This document shows positions 21,271 through 33,969 of a DNA stretch of 64,000 nt, in pieces (positions within the stretch are counted from its first letter, which is position 1; every line of letters begins with the position of its first letter). Source of the DNA: Chara braunii (lineage: Eukaryota; Streptophyta; Charophyceae; Charales; Characeae); contig BFEA01000152.1 in assembly GCA_003427395.1 (NCBI GenBank), forward strand, positions 614,990 to 678,989, in the 5' to 3' direction. The position numbers and the translations under genes were made by a program. The notes beneath the pieces are model-generated. The model was not told the DNA's origin, searched no databases, and was given only the letters and a program-made list of their open reading frames with translations.

Positions 21271-21675
21271 GTGCAGATAATACACAAAAAATCATTATAA
21301 CAAATACATAAGTCAATAAGAAACACACATGTATCAAAAGTTAGCCTTCGAGACCCTCGCACGATCATAATGTTGGCAACCAATGTTCTTGAAGGTATGA
21401 ACAATCCAAAGTGAATACGCTTCGCAAGTTCAGGTGTCATTTCTTCGGTCCATACTGCATCCTTCACGCCACCGGTTCTGATGCTGTCGCTAGTCCGGCC
21501 AGCTTCCATGTGAAGCTGCTTGATTACCTTTGACAGACTCACGTACACGATGTATACCACGTCTCTTTGTTGCATCCTTATCGTGGACTGTCTGAGCGCT
21601 TCGTCAGACGTCTTTAAGAGCGCCCTCCACCTATCATTGTGGGCCGTCACGAGGAGTTCGTCGTTTGCCGAGTTA

Positions 21676-21937
21676 CTGATAATACCCCTCCACACATAGA
21701 GTGTCTGGTGCGTTGGAAGGTTATCATAATGAGGAGGTCATCTGGGAGCCCCTCGAGCACCTGGAGAACGTTCAAATATTAGTGCGTGCATATGATACTG
21801 CTCGTCATGCTGAGACATCTGCTTTTACTAAGCCGACTAACCTTCTTCCTCCTCCTTCAATTGAGGAGATTGCTGAGGACAAACTTGCGCTATCTGAGGT
21901 CATTTTTCAACAGCAGATGGAAACTCGCTTTATCTGA
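21676..21937 (+). pseudogene. Ty3/gypsy chromodomain fragment, frameshifted
   Basis: The translation from about 21686 reads ECLVRWK and, after a one-base frame change near 21708, continues GYHNEEVIWEPLEHLENVQI. This is the chromodomain pattern (YLVKWKGY...TWEP..NL.N) at the integrase C-terminus of chromoviruses, which target insertion to chromatin marks. The remaining 35 residues are a variable tail. No integrase core or RT is present upstream, so it is an isolated fragment. A TTATCTGAGGTCATTTTTCA segment is duplicated just downstream at 21890-21960. Confidence 0.7.
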
Positions 21938-22298
21938 GGTCATTTTTCAGCAGTAGATGAACGACTCCGTGTGTCCACATCGCAGTCGTCAAACTCGCTC
22001 CATATGAGGTCGTTTTAAAGCAGCAGACCGATGCCTCCGCATGCCCACAACGAAGTCGTTAACGCCCTCACCATCTCTATGACTGACCCTCATCTATCTC
22101 CTACCACTGATTACACTATCATGTACTCCATCATCAACTTCTTCATGTTGTTAGCGTTTTGTGGCTCTGCTTCGACATCGCCCCGACTTCTACTTGATTG
22201 AAGTCATCGACCACCTCGATGACTTCAACCATTTTATCGACTTCAACTATTTTATCGGCTTCAACTATTTTGGACACGATTACTTCATACAGTTGGAG

Positions 22299-22322
22299 CA
22301 AATACCCTTATAAGGGTGTTTT
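22299..22322. repeat. Hairpin motif P, copy 2
   Basis: AAATACCC pairs with GGGTGTTT (one G-U) around TTATAA, followed by CCATGTTTTTATA as in copy 1 (CTATGTTTTTGCA). It lies about 360 bp after the chromodomain fragment. Confidence 0.6.
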
Positions 22323-22379
22323 TCCATGTTTTTATAATAGACACAGTAACGTGACGATTGCTATGACAGAGCTAGTATG

Positions 22380-24370
22380 AACTGAAAAAGAAGGAAAGTG
22401 TATCTTGATGCAACGCCTATAAAGACTCCTCAACCTATAAGACTGAGGCGTATGAACAAAATGTTATGATAAAATGGTCACGCAGGTTATTGCGACGCAC
22501 ACGAAAAACAACGAAGGTCACCGCTTGTAACCTCATAGTACCCGAAAGGGGTGGAGGGTTAGTTAAGTGGTAGAAGTCGAACAAAGTACGACGTTGGTAA
22601 TTCGGGATTAGTCGGAATTCCAATCGTATGACTGAAGTTAATTAGTCGGCTCAAATCCATATACGCCGAACTCGTCAGTATATGGAAAAATTATCGCATG
22701 CTCGAATTTGCATTAGAAGTTAGTACCGGCCCCAGCCATACGACCAAACAACAAAAAAGAAGCTCGTTTGCTTACCATAGCGATGCCATGACAGACAAAC
22801 GTGGCTTGATTCTATTTTCGAACGAAATTTGGGCTTGACACACTAACTGGATTGAGTTGATCCTTTCCTTATAGTTGATCTACTCCTTTTTTACCCATAG
22901 TAGAAGTTAGCCCAGTAGGTTTAGGTGCGGACTAACAAACAAAAGGTATAAAGACCAAATTCATCCTACCTTTCGGTGAGCTCTTTTTGGTGATAAGCTC
23001 ACTACCGAGACCTCTATTGCACACCGCCATTGGGTAGTGAGAATTCGAACTCGTGTCATTGGGACCAAGAGTAGTTGTATGAGGGAATTTGGACTCTTGT
23101 TTGTTGTAGGAGCTCGACAGATGTCCACCCGAGACCGTTAGAGTTCATACAGTTTATTTAACCGATGAAACTGTTATTTTACGTATTTTTTCATGATATT
23201 TTTATTCTTATTTTTTTACTTCCCACTCTGAATATTACCTAAGTGTTACGAGAAGTTTATTGGAAAAAAAAACGTTACGCCCAACCACTGCAAGACTACG
23301 ACACGCCTAATATGAGAGGCGTTGCTCCCGAATCAACCTTACTAACTTGAACGAATGTCAATCAATCTTCCGCTAGAACATGGGAAGATACACGAACATA
23401 TGCACGGGTGAATAATGAGAATATTGAAGATGAAAACGTAATAGTTGACTTCGGTTAAAGTTCCTTATCGAATGTTGTGTCGAGTTTACTTCCTGCACGG
23501 GCGGGTGAATAGTCGGAGAAAGGAGTTGATATGCACCCCGTTCAGGAAAACGTTAAGATTCAGATGCTTAAGTCCGATCCTCTTTGAAGTATGTCTTGTG
23601 GTAGCCAAAACAGTGCCAACATGGGACCACTGGGAACAAAGTACGAGGACGAGGAAGAATTGAGGAAGGAGTGTGTGTCGAGGGAGTGCGAGCGAAAAAG
23701 CGGATAATACGAGCAAGCAAAAAATACGAACGAGAGCGCGAGCATGAGCTAAAGCCAGAATGAGTACACAAACATGTGGGCAATTGGGAATAGGAGGAAG
23801 GTGTGAGCTAGGAACGTGAGCGCATAGGTGAGGGTTGGCGCAAATGAAAAAGCACGCACGAGAAATATCAGGTGAGTGAAGCGAAAATAGCAAGTAGGAT
23901 TGTGAACGTGAGTTATTACGACAACAAGCCGACAAGAACGTCAACATAAGCAGGCATTAGTATAAAAGTGAATAAAATCATGGGGATGATTAACAAATAG
24001 GGGCAGTGAAAGAGGGAGAATGAGGAAAAATGGAGGAATAGTTTGCTTGAACACAACGCACCTCATTTTCGATTGAATCTTACACGAGTTTGGTCTAAGT
24101 GCATTCTATAAGGAGGATGTTGCGAAGTAAGAAAGACAGCGGGCCCTCAAGGCAAGGAGGAAGGAAAAGGTCATGAAAGCAAGGGGGCAAGAGACAAGCC
24201 CGAAGGGAGGACAAAGGGAGAAGAAGAAGGTGAGGGAAGAAAAAAATTAATCGCAAAGAGGGTAAGGGAAGCAATCGGAGTCACGAAAATACAATTGAAG
24301 GATTAAGCTTACCTTCCCAGAGACGATTTTGAGCAAATATCAGACTGCGCGGTATGTCCAACCAAATCAG
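22380..24370. other. Intergenic, no gene recognised
   Basis: About 2 kb with no supported gene. 23630-24290 is strongly purine-biased on the plus strand, which explains the long pyrimidine-type frames on the minus strand. Confidence 0.45.
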
Positions 24371-24392
24371 ACCTGTGAGTCGTTTTATTACT

Positions 24393-24540
24393 CATAATAA
24401 TATCACCATTATGATATTATATTATTAATATTATTATTATATTATACTGTTAGATTATATTATTATTATTATTATTATCATTATTATTATTATCATTATG
24501 AATATTACAACGATTATTATTCTTATTCTAATACTATCAT
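24393..24540 (+). repeat. (ATT)n-rich microsatellite
   Basis: Interrupted ATT and TTAT tracts. Confidence 0.9.
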
Positions 24541-25020
24541 TACCAATTTTGAAGTGTTTGTTAAATTTATGGGTTAGTCTAATCTTAGAATCAAAATTCA
24601 TGTTAAAAGTTAGTTTACTTACAAATAGTAGTAATTTTGTAAAAGGTAACAAGTCACGATCGTGATCGGGGGCAATAATGACACATATGTGGGATTGTGA
24701 GATGAGGAATGTAGCCAAACAAGACAGGGAAAAGGAGGAAAAAAGAAATTTATGACAGGAAAAAAAAACCGAAAATAAAGAAGAAGGAGAGTATACGAAA
24801 AGAAAGACGGGGAAGAGGTTGACAACTTGGTATAGAGGCTCAACACTCTTTGCCACATGGTGAGCAAATGAATGGTGGCACGAGTGATATCAACCGTGCC
24901 TCGGGTACTTACAATACGTGAAGGTGGGAACTTGTAGATATGCGACTTTTCCGGGGCATGCTTCATGAGGTCGGTCCAGTTATCCGCCCGACTTGTTGGA
25001 ATGTGCGCTTGTCCTTGTTA

Positions 25021-25095
25021 CGTGCCCCACTTACTGCATCGGGCTGGTTAGATAGCTTACTGACTACATCGGGCTGGTGAGATAGCTTGTATACA
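25021..25095 (+). repeat. Short tandem duplication
   Basis: CTACATCGGGCTGGTKAGATAGCTT-type units occur twice (near 25035 and 25064). Confidence 0.65.
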
Positions 25096-25142
25096 TTTTG
25101 TTATCATGCTATTGTAGCTTATATTACTATATTATTGTCGTT

Positions 25143-25227
25143 ATTATAACGATGATGATGATGATAATGATGATGATAATTATTATTGTTATTATTATTA
25201 TTATTATTGTTATTATTATTATTATTA

Positions 25228-25267
<40 letters not shown>

Positions 25268-25268
25268 C
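25143..25268 (+). repeat. (ATT)n microsatellite
   Basis: GATGAT units grading into about 25 ATT units. Confidence 0.95.
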
Positions 25269-25585
25269 GTATTGAATATTAACTATAGTGTATGAATGAA
25301 GAAACAAAAGAGAGAATTGGTACAAAAGAAAAGGAAAGGAGCGTGATACTCTCCCTAAGCATCAAGCTGCTGAAGCAAAACTAATACGAACAAGGAAAAA
25401 CCGATTGTCCTGTTAAAAATTGAAGCATTGCGATGGTCTGAATGAACGTATGCGCAATGTGGTTTCTTCTAAATACTCTGAATGTTAGAACAAAAAGAAA
25501 GTCAAACGAGGACAAACAATGAAATAACTACAACTTTATTAAAGTAGTCAGAAACCTTGTTGTCTGATCAATGACATGTGTGAAA

Positions 25586-26043
25586 CACAGGATTCGTGAA
25601 AACCATACAAAACCAAAAAACCCAACATTTTGTATAGAGTGAAAAATTAGAGCTCAAACTTCTATTTCTAGGTTTAAAAATAAATATATTTTCGACTACT
25701 TAAAAAAAAACGAAGCAAAAAATCAGGCAAACAGTCGAGCGATCATATGAGAATGTGTAGGAAAACTCTTTCTTGCAAAGATCTTGTTGTAGGACTATAA
25801 GTCATTCTCAATAGATTGGCAAACAAACAAAACTTCAATAAAACCAACTCGAAAGGTGTAAAAAAACAGTTTTAGTGAATTATGGCATATAGGGCTATGC
25901 CGGTTCCAACATTTTATAGACTCTATAAAACAATTTTAAAGTTACCAATAAAATCCTTGCCAAAAAATGTATGTAATGTAAAATAATAGCACAAACAACT
26001 TTTGTCTCGGAGACATCTTCAAATTTTTAGCCAAACGCAAGTT

Positions 26044-26075
<32 letters not shown>

Positions 26076-26389
26076 GAAAAACATTGAAAAAGAGGAAGTT
26101 TGCCCGCAGATTATAGACATGATCTTTTGAGATAATAAAAGAAATGTATATTTCAATTTTTAAATATACAATACTTCGCCTAGTAATGATATATTGTGGA
26201 AAAACCTCATTTTTTTCTCGCCACTTCAAGTGGTTCAAAAAAATTATATTTTTATTTATTTTTTGTGTTTTTTTTACTTTGCAAAGAATTTTGCTCCTAC
26301 AGAAGGCATAAAAACCATACACTCAAAATCCTAAATAGATTTCGTTCAAACCCAACATTTGTTTTTTGGGGGGGGTCATGAATCCTATG
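25586..26389. mobile_element. DNA transposon family D (short member)
   Basis: TIRs CACAGGATTCGTGA (left) and, inverted, CATAGGATTCATGA (right) bound 804 bp. The interior matches the 18669-20050 element in order but is shorter, so one is a deletion form. Flanking 8-mers GTGTGAAA and TTGTGAGA agree at 6 of 8 positions, consistent with an 8-bp target duplication. The flanks (25440-25585, 26390-26460) are alignable to an uninterrupted repeat at 28195-28400, which acts as an empty-site counterpart. No transposase. Confidence 0.7.
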
Positions 26390-26502
26390 TTGTGAGAGGA
26401 TTAAAATGATTCCTACTATTCCTGTCTACCATTCTACGGAGCCATAAAAAGATGAACAATGCATGCGAGTGAAGTTAGGGGGGCACTATGTAATTATAAA
26501 AA

Positions 26503-26505
26503 GAA

Positions 26506-26540
<35 letters not shown>

Positions 26541-26541
26541 A
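26503..26541 (+). repeat. (AAAT)n microsatellite
   Basis: About nine AAAT units. Confidence 0.9.
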
Positions 26542-27931
26542 AAGGAGAAAGGGAGAAGGGAGAGAGAACACGTACCTGCACTAGATCTCCTACTGTATGC
26601 GGAACCTGTAGCGAAACTCTGAGACATCTTACATACCTTCATTATTGTAATTAATATTACCATTACTAGCATTACTATTAACATGATTATTATAATAACT
26701 TTATCGTAGATGCAATGTTTTTGCTATATACGTACGAAGGGGATTAACGTGAAGATGAGGAAGATGACGATCGTGCGGATGAAGAAGGAGACCAGGCAAA
26801 CACAGTTGTTAAGGCTTTGGATCCCTTGTTACCGGTTGGGGGATCATTGCATTCGCTTTCGCATGTCATCGACGATGATTGACACCTGATCGCCACTCGT
26901 GGTGGATCGACGGTTTTTTGTGGGTGGTGTAAGCGTCGGTGTCCATCACCGAATCTCAAATCTAGCTCTCTCATCTGGTAGGACTCGGGGACAATAGAAT
27001 GCACCGTTGTTGCGGTATGATCTTTCTGTCCGTACTTGCAATAACATGTTTCGTTTGTTTTGGGTAGTGTCGAGACTTCAAATGAAGTTCAAATGAAGGT
27101 TCTGCTCTCTTTATCATCTGGGTAACATCACGGATTAGCAGTATAGATGATGTCGACTCTACTTCGGCTGCTTACCACTAGTAAAAGTGGAGACTCTGGA
27201 TTCCACGTCCAACCTCGTAAGATTGCGTTCCATCATCCATCTGACTTTGTTGAAATACATGCTTATCCCTATGCTCATGGCCTGATCTGTGTATCATGTA
27301 TACCAACAACTGATCGTATTGCGCTGTGGTTCCACTCTGTTGGGTTGGAGTCTGTGAAGGCAATCGTCCTCTGTTCATCTGCGTCATGTCCCGTTGGTGT
27401 GACGGTGGGTACAGACGCATGTGAAATTCGGAGGATGGATGAGATCTTCACTTTACGCCCTCATACACAGGAGGAGGTTTCGACCGGTCCGAACATGACT
27501 ATGGGTGGTGTAGCCGGTTTTCCTCAAGTTGTGAGTCTTCCTGCAATAGAGACGAGGTGGTGCAGTCCAATTTGATATATTGGGCGAACAATTCGGTTGT
27601 GAGTAAGAGTGTCAGTGGTTCTTCGTGCGCTGTTGTTGTGCGAGGGAAGTAGTGATATCGTGGTCTCAAGGTATGAAATCGGCGAGTATTGCTCGCAAAC
27701 TTATCCAGTGATCGAATGCGGCGTGTTGTGGTGTATTGTGCGGACTGCTCGCACCATGATATTGGCTAATGCCTCGGGAAAGGAAGCTTGCCTGCAGTCC
27801 AAGGGGGTAAGACTTTGTAGTATTTTGGAGGCCTGTTTCGCATCCCATCATCCTTCGACGTTCCTTTGGTAGGGCTAGCCGATTTGATGTGGTTTCCACC
27901 GTCGCTCCTCACTGCTGCTCGTTACGCCCGA
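26542..27931. other. Intergenic, no gene recognised
   Basis: Contains a 142-codon frame on the plus strand (27147-27575) that I cannot relate to any family. It may be chance or a retroelement relic. Confidence 0.35.
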
Positions 27932-28065
27932 TACCTGATTGGTCTTGTAAGTAGTCATATGCCTGTCTCGAAGACTAAGCCATGCACGTTTAAGCGTAGA
28001 CACTTCCCGTTGTGAACTGCGAACGACTCATTATATCTTATTGATTCTCGTAGTAATCTTGCCAT
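27932..28065 (+). pseudogene. 18S rRNA 5'-end pseudogene (copy 1)
   Basis: Starts with TACCTGATTGGTCTTGTAAG, followed by TAGTCATATGCCTGTCTCGA and AGCCATGCACGTTTAAGCGT, then TGTGAACTGCGAACGACTCA. This follows the 18S rRNA 5' end over roughly 100-130 nt but with many transitions. The start coincides with the mature 18S 5' end. Many changes are C-T or G-A, as expected after cytosine methylation and deamination. Confidence 0.85.
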
Positions 28066-29629
28066 ATCTACAGTTAAGAAAGAAACGTCTTATTTTTATT
28101 GTTTCTGAAGAAGTACCTATTTCCTCTAAGCGTTGAACTGCCGACTCTAAACTGGTGTGGACAGGGAGAATCGAACTGTTCAATTAAAACAGAAACGGAT
28201 GTTGACGCAATGTGATTTCTACACAGTGCTTTGAATGTCAAAATAGAGAGAATCAACCAAACCCCTGTAAACAAAGGGAGTAATTGTGACACCCTTGAGG
28301 TAGCTGATTGCATCACCGTCTAATCAGTGACGTGCATTAATGGACTAACGAGGTTCTCATTGTTCCCATATACCATCCTGCAGAGCTAGAACAAAGGAAT
28401 GGACTTGGATGCGTCGGCAGAGAAAGGAAGACAGTGTCGAGCTTGACTCTAGTTCAAATCTGTAACATGGTTAATGGAGAATGAAATAAATAGGAAGGAA
28501 TGCCTTGCTGCGATCTGCTGACTTTTTAATCTGTGCGTGCGTGTTGCTAGTGAATATATCGGTATGAGTGCATGATGGTCAGGTTGGGTGCTTATTGTTG
28601 AGTTTCATGCGCTTCGTTGAGTTTTCCAAGTCTGTACTTGCTCTTGGTCGGTGTGTTTTGTCTGAGTGCACGGACTGAGAACGACGCTGAATTATAAGTT
28701 TGGATATATGGACAACTACCTTGTTGTCTTTTTGTGAGTCTCTCGAGTAATGCTCAATCTTTTAAGCTTGTGTGAGCATGTGTCGTTGATCGTAATGTAT
28801 GTTTGAGTGCTTGCCGACTTGAGAACAAGTGTGATTAGGGTAGTACTTGCTTGCTTGTGACTGCATGGTCGGTGCTTACTTATGACCGTGACAGTGAGGA
28901 AAAGTTAACATTTTATTGGAAGTCCATGCAATTTAGGCTAAGTTTAAGTGGATGCTTGTCCTAGTGGCATGAGTCTAAGACCTGCACGACGAATATTAAT
29001 ATTCATCATAATATTTTTTCTTAAGGTACGAAGTGTTCGAATTGCTTTAATACGCAAGAAGCGCCAGCGCTTCCTCGCCTTGCAATTTAACAAGTAAGGA
29101 GTCGCACCATAGCAGCTAAGTATATAACTTGGCTTTAATAACTTGGTAAGACCTGCGCTGGTTGACAGTGACCGGTCTGCAACAATCATTTTGGGAGACT
29201 TTGTATTTTCGTAATTTTGTGAGACATACTGCGAAGTCGGACTAGGGTCTGTTGGACTGGACTGGATCAAGTGACAAGCTGCCCTCACTAACTTACAACA
29301 ATTCGATCCTTGACCCCACGACCTACCATACTAAAACAAATAAACGTGAGACTAAGACTTGTCAGTATTCTGGGGCCGGGTTTAGTCTGACCCAAATACA
29401 AGGAGAATGCACAATGAGAAGGTCGAATGAGTTACCCTCTTTATCCTATGTTGCCTACACCGCCCATAAAACAGTATCTATGACAAAGTCTGAAAGATAG
29501 CATGTACAATGTTTACTTCTAACCATAAGAAAGATGAGGAAGATGAACATAAATTATCATTGATGACATGCGTCTCCATTTTTCCTTTATTTTTTACTCA
29601 TTGCAGATTCATCAGTGGTATTGCTCTTA

Positions 29630-29669
<40 letters not shown>

Positions 29670-30060
29670 TTATTCTATTGTATCATTTATTATTACTATT
29701 ATTATTGTTAGTGTCATTATAATATATTTAGTATTGTTATTATTATTACGTTTATTATTATAATTATAATTATAATTAATTTTGTTATTATTATTGATTA
29801 TTTGATATCATACGCTGAAATGAGGGTCAGGGATGGAAGGAGATGAGGAATTGGAGAGGAGAGAGTCGTCATTGGTTATGATTTTCATCCATCGTCATTC
29901 TCCCAGTGTATAGTACTCGTACATATCAATCTCGAACCATTATGGCAAAGACTGTACCTCTTTTTTAGATGCCTTGAAAAGGCTCTGACTTTTGTCAAAC
30001 TTTGAACTCTCATACAAACATTTCGATAGCTTTGACACATCAAGGTGACAAGGCGATTGT
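28066..30060. repeat. Repeat-derived intergenic region
   Basis: 28195-28400 is a diverged copy of the sequence flanking the transposon at 25586-26389. (ATT)n tracts at about 29630-29800. No gene supported; the minus-strand frame at 28944-29288 has no family signal. Confidence 0.5.
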
Positions 30061-30110
30061 GGGAGCTCTGCCGGAGTTCAAGCGAAACTCTGGAGGCAGG
30101 GAATAAGAAA
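30050..30110 (+). repeat. Element H hairpin fragment (copy 3)
   Basis: Contains GGGAGCTCTGCCG, then GAGTT paired with AACTC, then TCTGGAGGCAGGGAA. The same frame with a different inner stem (GAACT/AGTTC) occurs at about 42415 and 46090. Confidence 0.65.
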
Positions 30111-30252
30111 CGTACTCGTGGTGTAGCGTAATCCGTAAACCTTTAAGAAACTATGACTTATACATTATTGTTTATGCTTGTATCGGTAGGGCATGTTATT
30201 GTTTTCATAGCTTTCTTCGAGAGTTTGAGTGTATAAGGAGCTAAAGAGAAGA

Positions 30253-30281
30253 GATTGCATTCATCACAACCGAATGCAATC
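30253..30281. repeat. 10-bp perfect hairpin
   Basis: GATTGCATTC (30253-30262) and GAATGCAATC (30272-30281) with a 9-nt loop. The lead-in GCTAAAGAGA...GAGATTGCAT recurs in the loop of the large foldback 200 bp downstream. Confidence 0.65.
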
Positions 30282-30360
30282 GTCTGCCCAGTATATCAAC
30301 GCATACAAAAGCGCACAAAAGAGCTTCTCGTTCTCACTATGTTTCTCATAAACAATTAGA

Positions 30361-30564
30361 CATACTTAATCCATATCAGAATCGCCTCACACACAACTAG
30401 ATCATCCATCCTCATTGAGATTTAATTTTCAATGCTCACGCTCTTCATACAAGCTAAAGAGATAGAGATTGCATGTATGAAGAGCTTGAGCGTTGAAAAT
30501 TAAATCTCAATGAGGATGGATGATCTAGTTCTGTGTGAGGCGATTCTGATATTAATTAAGTATG
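30361..30564. repeat. Foldback: 94-bp arms, 16-bp loop
   Basis: 30361-30454 and 30471-30564 are inverted copies with about 6 mismatches in 94 bp (for example ATCCATCCTCATTGAGATTT and its complement). The near-perfect arms and tiny loop would give a long hairpin RNA if transcribed. It could be a foldback transposon or a source of small RNA; no promoter is identified. Confidence 0.9.
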
Positions 30565-33500
30565 TTAGGAAATCCGAAATCTTAAATAAATAAATGTTAG
30601 GAAATGTCATAAATGTCAAGGCTACCTGGGTATTTTGCCTATTCGGCCTGTGGGACTAGGTCGTGGCTTGACTCCACAGGCCGTGTGCTCATTCAGTCTA
30701 GTTCAGTCCTACTCGATATCACTATCGCTATCAGACCAATCCAGTCCAATGCAGTCTGACTGCTGGGGGTAAACCCCAACCACAGTCTGTTTTTAGTCTT
30801 ATTTTTCATTTGCATAGTTTAGAGTACGTGCGTGTTGAGTCTGCGTTGGAGATGCGTTGTCCCTTCCAGCTCCATCTCCCTCACCCTCATCCTTTCGTCT
30901 TTGATCCTGTCGGACCACCATCCGGACGAGTGTTTCACATCATCAGTGCTAACTTGCCGTTTCTCATCATATATGTGTTAAGCGTGAGTCGAAAGACTAT
31001 CCTCCTTGGAAGCTCACAAAATATATTTTATGCAGCAATTGTTATCCCCTCTACATGTTGAACGTACATGTCATTCGTGGAAAACCACTTATACCACCTG
31101 CCCCCCCGCCGGCTGAAAATGGGCTTTCAGGTGAGTTCGGGTCGCATTTGGGGGGGGGCAACTGCCAACAGACAACCGGTGGGTCTAGTCGCACAATTTT
31201 TTAACACTAACTTTGCCAATTTTTCTCGCCCTCAATAATACACAGAAAACTCTGAAACTTTGAGATCCAGTAGATAAGGTCGACATTTTGTCAAGAAAAA
31301 TAAAAAATAAAAAAAAATAGAAAGTGAAATAATTAGCATGCCGAATCGACGCATTTTTTATTTTTGTCACTTCGCCACCTATGGGTAAATGGAGCAGTGC
31401 CCTAACTTCTGTGATTTTTGCCCTCATACCAACGCAAAACAACTTTAGAAATTGGTATTCTAATGGATTAGGTCGTGAACGTCTTAGAAAAAATATCAAA
31501 AAATAAAAAATAATTTTTTTAACGACAAAATAAATCGCGGCAACAATACAACACATCTTCTATTTTTGCCACTAAGATGATTCTCCACATAGTCCTTGTC
31601 GATAGCCCTCATTATCGTGTGGTACCGGTTCCCTGATTTTTTAAGGACGGGGGGACTGGTGGTTTAAGTTGCAGCATTGTAATATCGTATACTACAAAGG
31701 TGTTCATTTCAATTGGTAAGGACTATATAACAGATTATGAATTCTTTATGGATCTCCTCTTGCGATTTTTATCTTACTGATGTCTTCATGCAATATGAGC
31801 AACCATTGTACATGCTCCATCATTTGTGAGCGGCATCTCGCTTGTTCAACGATTTATATGGTTGTTTGCAAATTTATGTGATGGTGCTCCCAAACACCGG
31901 CAACGAATGTGTCAGTAATACCAAACCTCTATATGTATGTTATAAATTATAGTAGATTGTGCATTTGAAATTTGTCAGCTTCATGTTTGATAATTTTTCA
32001 TTTTGCTTTTTATGGTCGTTATGAAATCTGTAAGTAGAATATCACAACGATTAACGGAGGTCTAACAACGAGTTTTGTTACAAAACATCATTGTGCATAG
32101 CTTTATTTTAACGAAATAACTTATGAGAGTCTTGTATGTGGAATGTAGAATAATATTGAAAATGATGAACGTACAAACTGTCGTCATACATTTGCTTTGT
32201 TTTGCCTCAAAACATTTTTCCTTAAAAAAATATTGTTATTTATTGCAACGGGCAATATGAGTTGTGAAAATGTATTAACACATATTTGACCAACGATCTG
32301 CAACCTCGCATCAAGTTTCATCAATATGTCATTTTGTTGCGCGTCAGACAATTTTTAAAAGCTTGTTTTTTTATGTGTCCAGTTACAGGGCTACTTTGTA
32401 GTCTAGTAATGAGTTATCAATAGTAAAACCCCTCTATGAAAAATTTTACTTTTCGTTCTTTTCAATATGCATGCTTATGCATATTGAAATTTGACATTCG
32501 TGCTTAAGTTGTGGAAAGAATGTTCTTACCCTCGACATTTATGACATTTTTTAATATTTAATTATTTAAGATTTTGAATATCTACAATCTTAAAGATACG
32601 TTTGTGCACGAAAAATCAAACATAGTGAAAACCATAATTTTTATATTCAAATTGGTCCTTATGGTTATACATGTCAGACAAATGCCAATTTTTTTCGTTC
32701 ACAAACGTAGCTTTTTCAGGTAATCCTGCATATAATTCATAAGCAATGCGTGTATCATTATTTCCTCAATTTTTGATTTTTTTATCAATATGCTATTGTG
32801 GCATACATCCTTTGCGAATTGCAGCCTGGTGTAAATCGTCTTCTGCATTTGAAAAGCGGAGCTTTGGAAACCCCACTCCCGATTACGAGGACAATGGTGA
32901 AACACTGAGAGGTATACAAGGAGTGTGACGTCTGTCGTTCTATCTGTGATGGACATCACAAGAGAATACATTGTTTATTTATGTCACACATTCATATGAG
33001 TTTTGTCAGAATAAAAGGATAGCAGAATTAGATAACGCAACTTCGATAACATAACGCAACTTCTCATTTTTACTTATCATTTGTCTGATCTTATGAAGAT
33101 TGCATGTGATGATTTAAGTTGTATGTGCGAGGTCCGGGTGTCTCCACGTTGTATAGCGCTCTTATGATGAACATCGTAAATAATATGCTCTAATCACTCC
33201 ACCGTAGTATAGTGTGAACATCATCTAGGCAGTCGTCGCTCAATATATTTTTTCCTTGTCGCCCTGTAGTGGTCACCTGTTGGCTTGCCCATTGTAGACA
33301 TTTAGGGCTATTGCAAAGTTCAATGCCATTCACGTCAAATATGGATTTGTAACTAATGACAATATAGTGTCGATGTCTTTCTATGAGATTTCCACTTCAC
33401 CCCTCGTGGAAAATATGACATTTTCATATCGCCCTTGGCGGAGAATATGAGTGCGACAAGTTTGCAGGAGGGGTAAAATTTATAAATAACAGTTAGTATC

Positions 33501-33960
33501 TCTTCTTCGCAGGATGTGTTATTTTTTTGTGGTTCATCTAAGGCAACACTTAACTCTACATTGTTCTCATTCTCTACATTAATAACATTTTTGCGGGATA
33601 CATTATCGTTTTTCTTTTTTCCTCTTCTCCCACAGTCCTCTCAACGGTTGTGGATGGTTACGCTCTGGCGTGGTGTGAGTTTATCGTTCGTAATGATATG
33701 AAACGTCTGCGACATTCATATACCTTACATGTGGTGTCTACCTTCGTGTACGGGTTTCAAAACCCTTAAAACGACAGCTACGCACCCAAGTTTTTATGAA
33801 AGGGGTTTTCTATGGCGACATGCTCTGTATAGTCAGACTTACACAAACTGATGGTTTTATCATTAGGTACATTTCCACAACACCAAGGTTTTTAAAAACA
33901 AATAAACACGTAAATATACATCACTTTTATATAAGTTTTTATAACTTTTTTTTTTTTTTC
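30565..33960. other. Intergenic, mostly AT-rich
   Basis: C- and G-runs at 31100-31160, then AT-rich DNA to 33960 with no supported gene or RNA. Confidence 0.45.
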
Positions 33961-33969
33961 AGGAACATA

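Noticed and set aside
21258-21695. 145-codon minus-strand frame beside the LTR fragment
   Set aside because: No motif recognised and it overlaps retroelement debris; kept only as an unassigned frame.
23486-23947. 153-codon minus-strand frame
   Set aside because: It results from strong purine bias on the plus strand, and the protein is low complexity.
16088-25325. Reading frames with poly-Asn, poly-Tyr or poly-Ile
   Set aside because: They are translations of (TAA)n or (ATT)n microsatellites, not genes.
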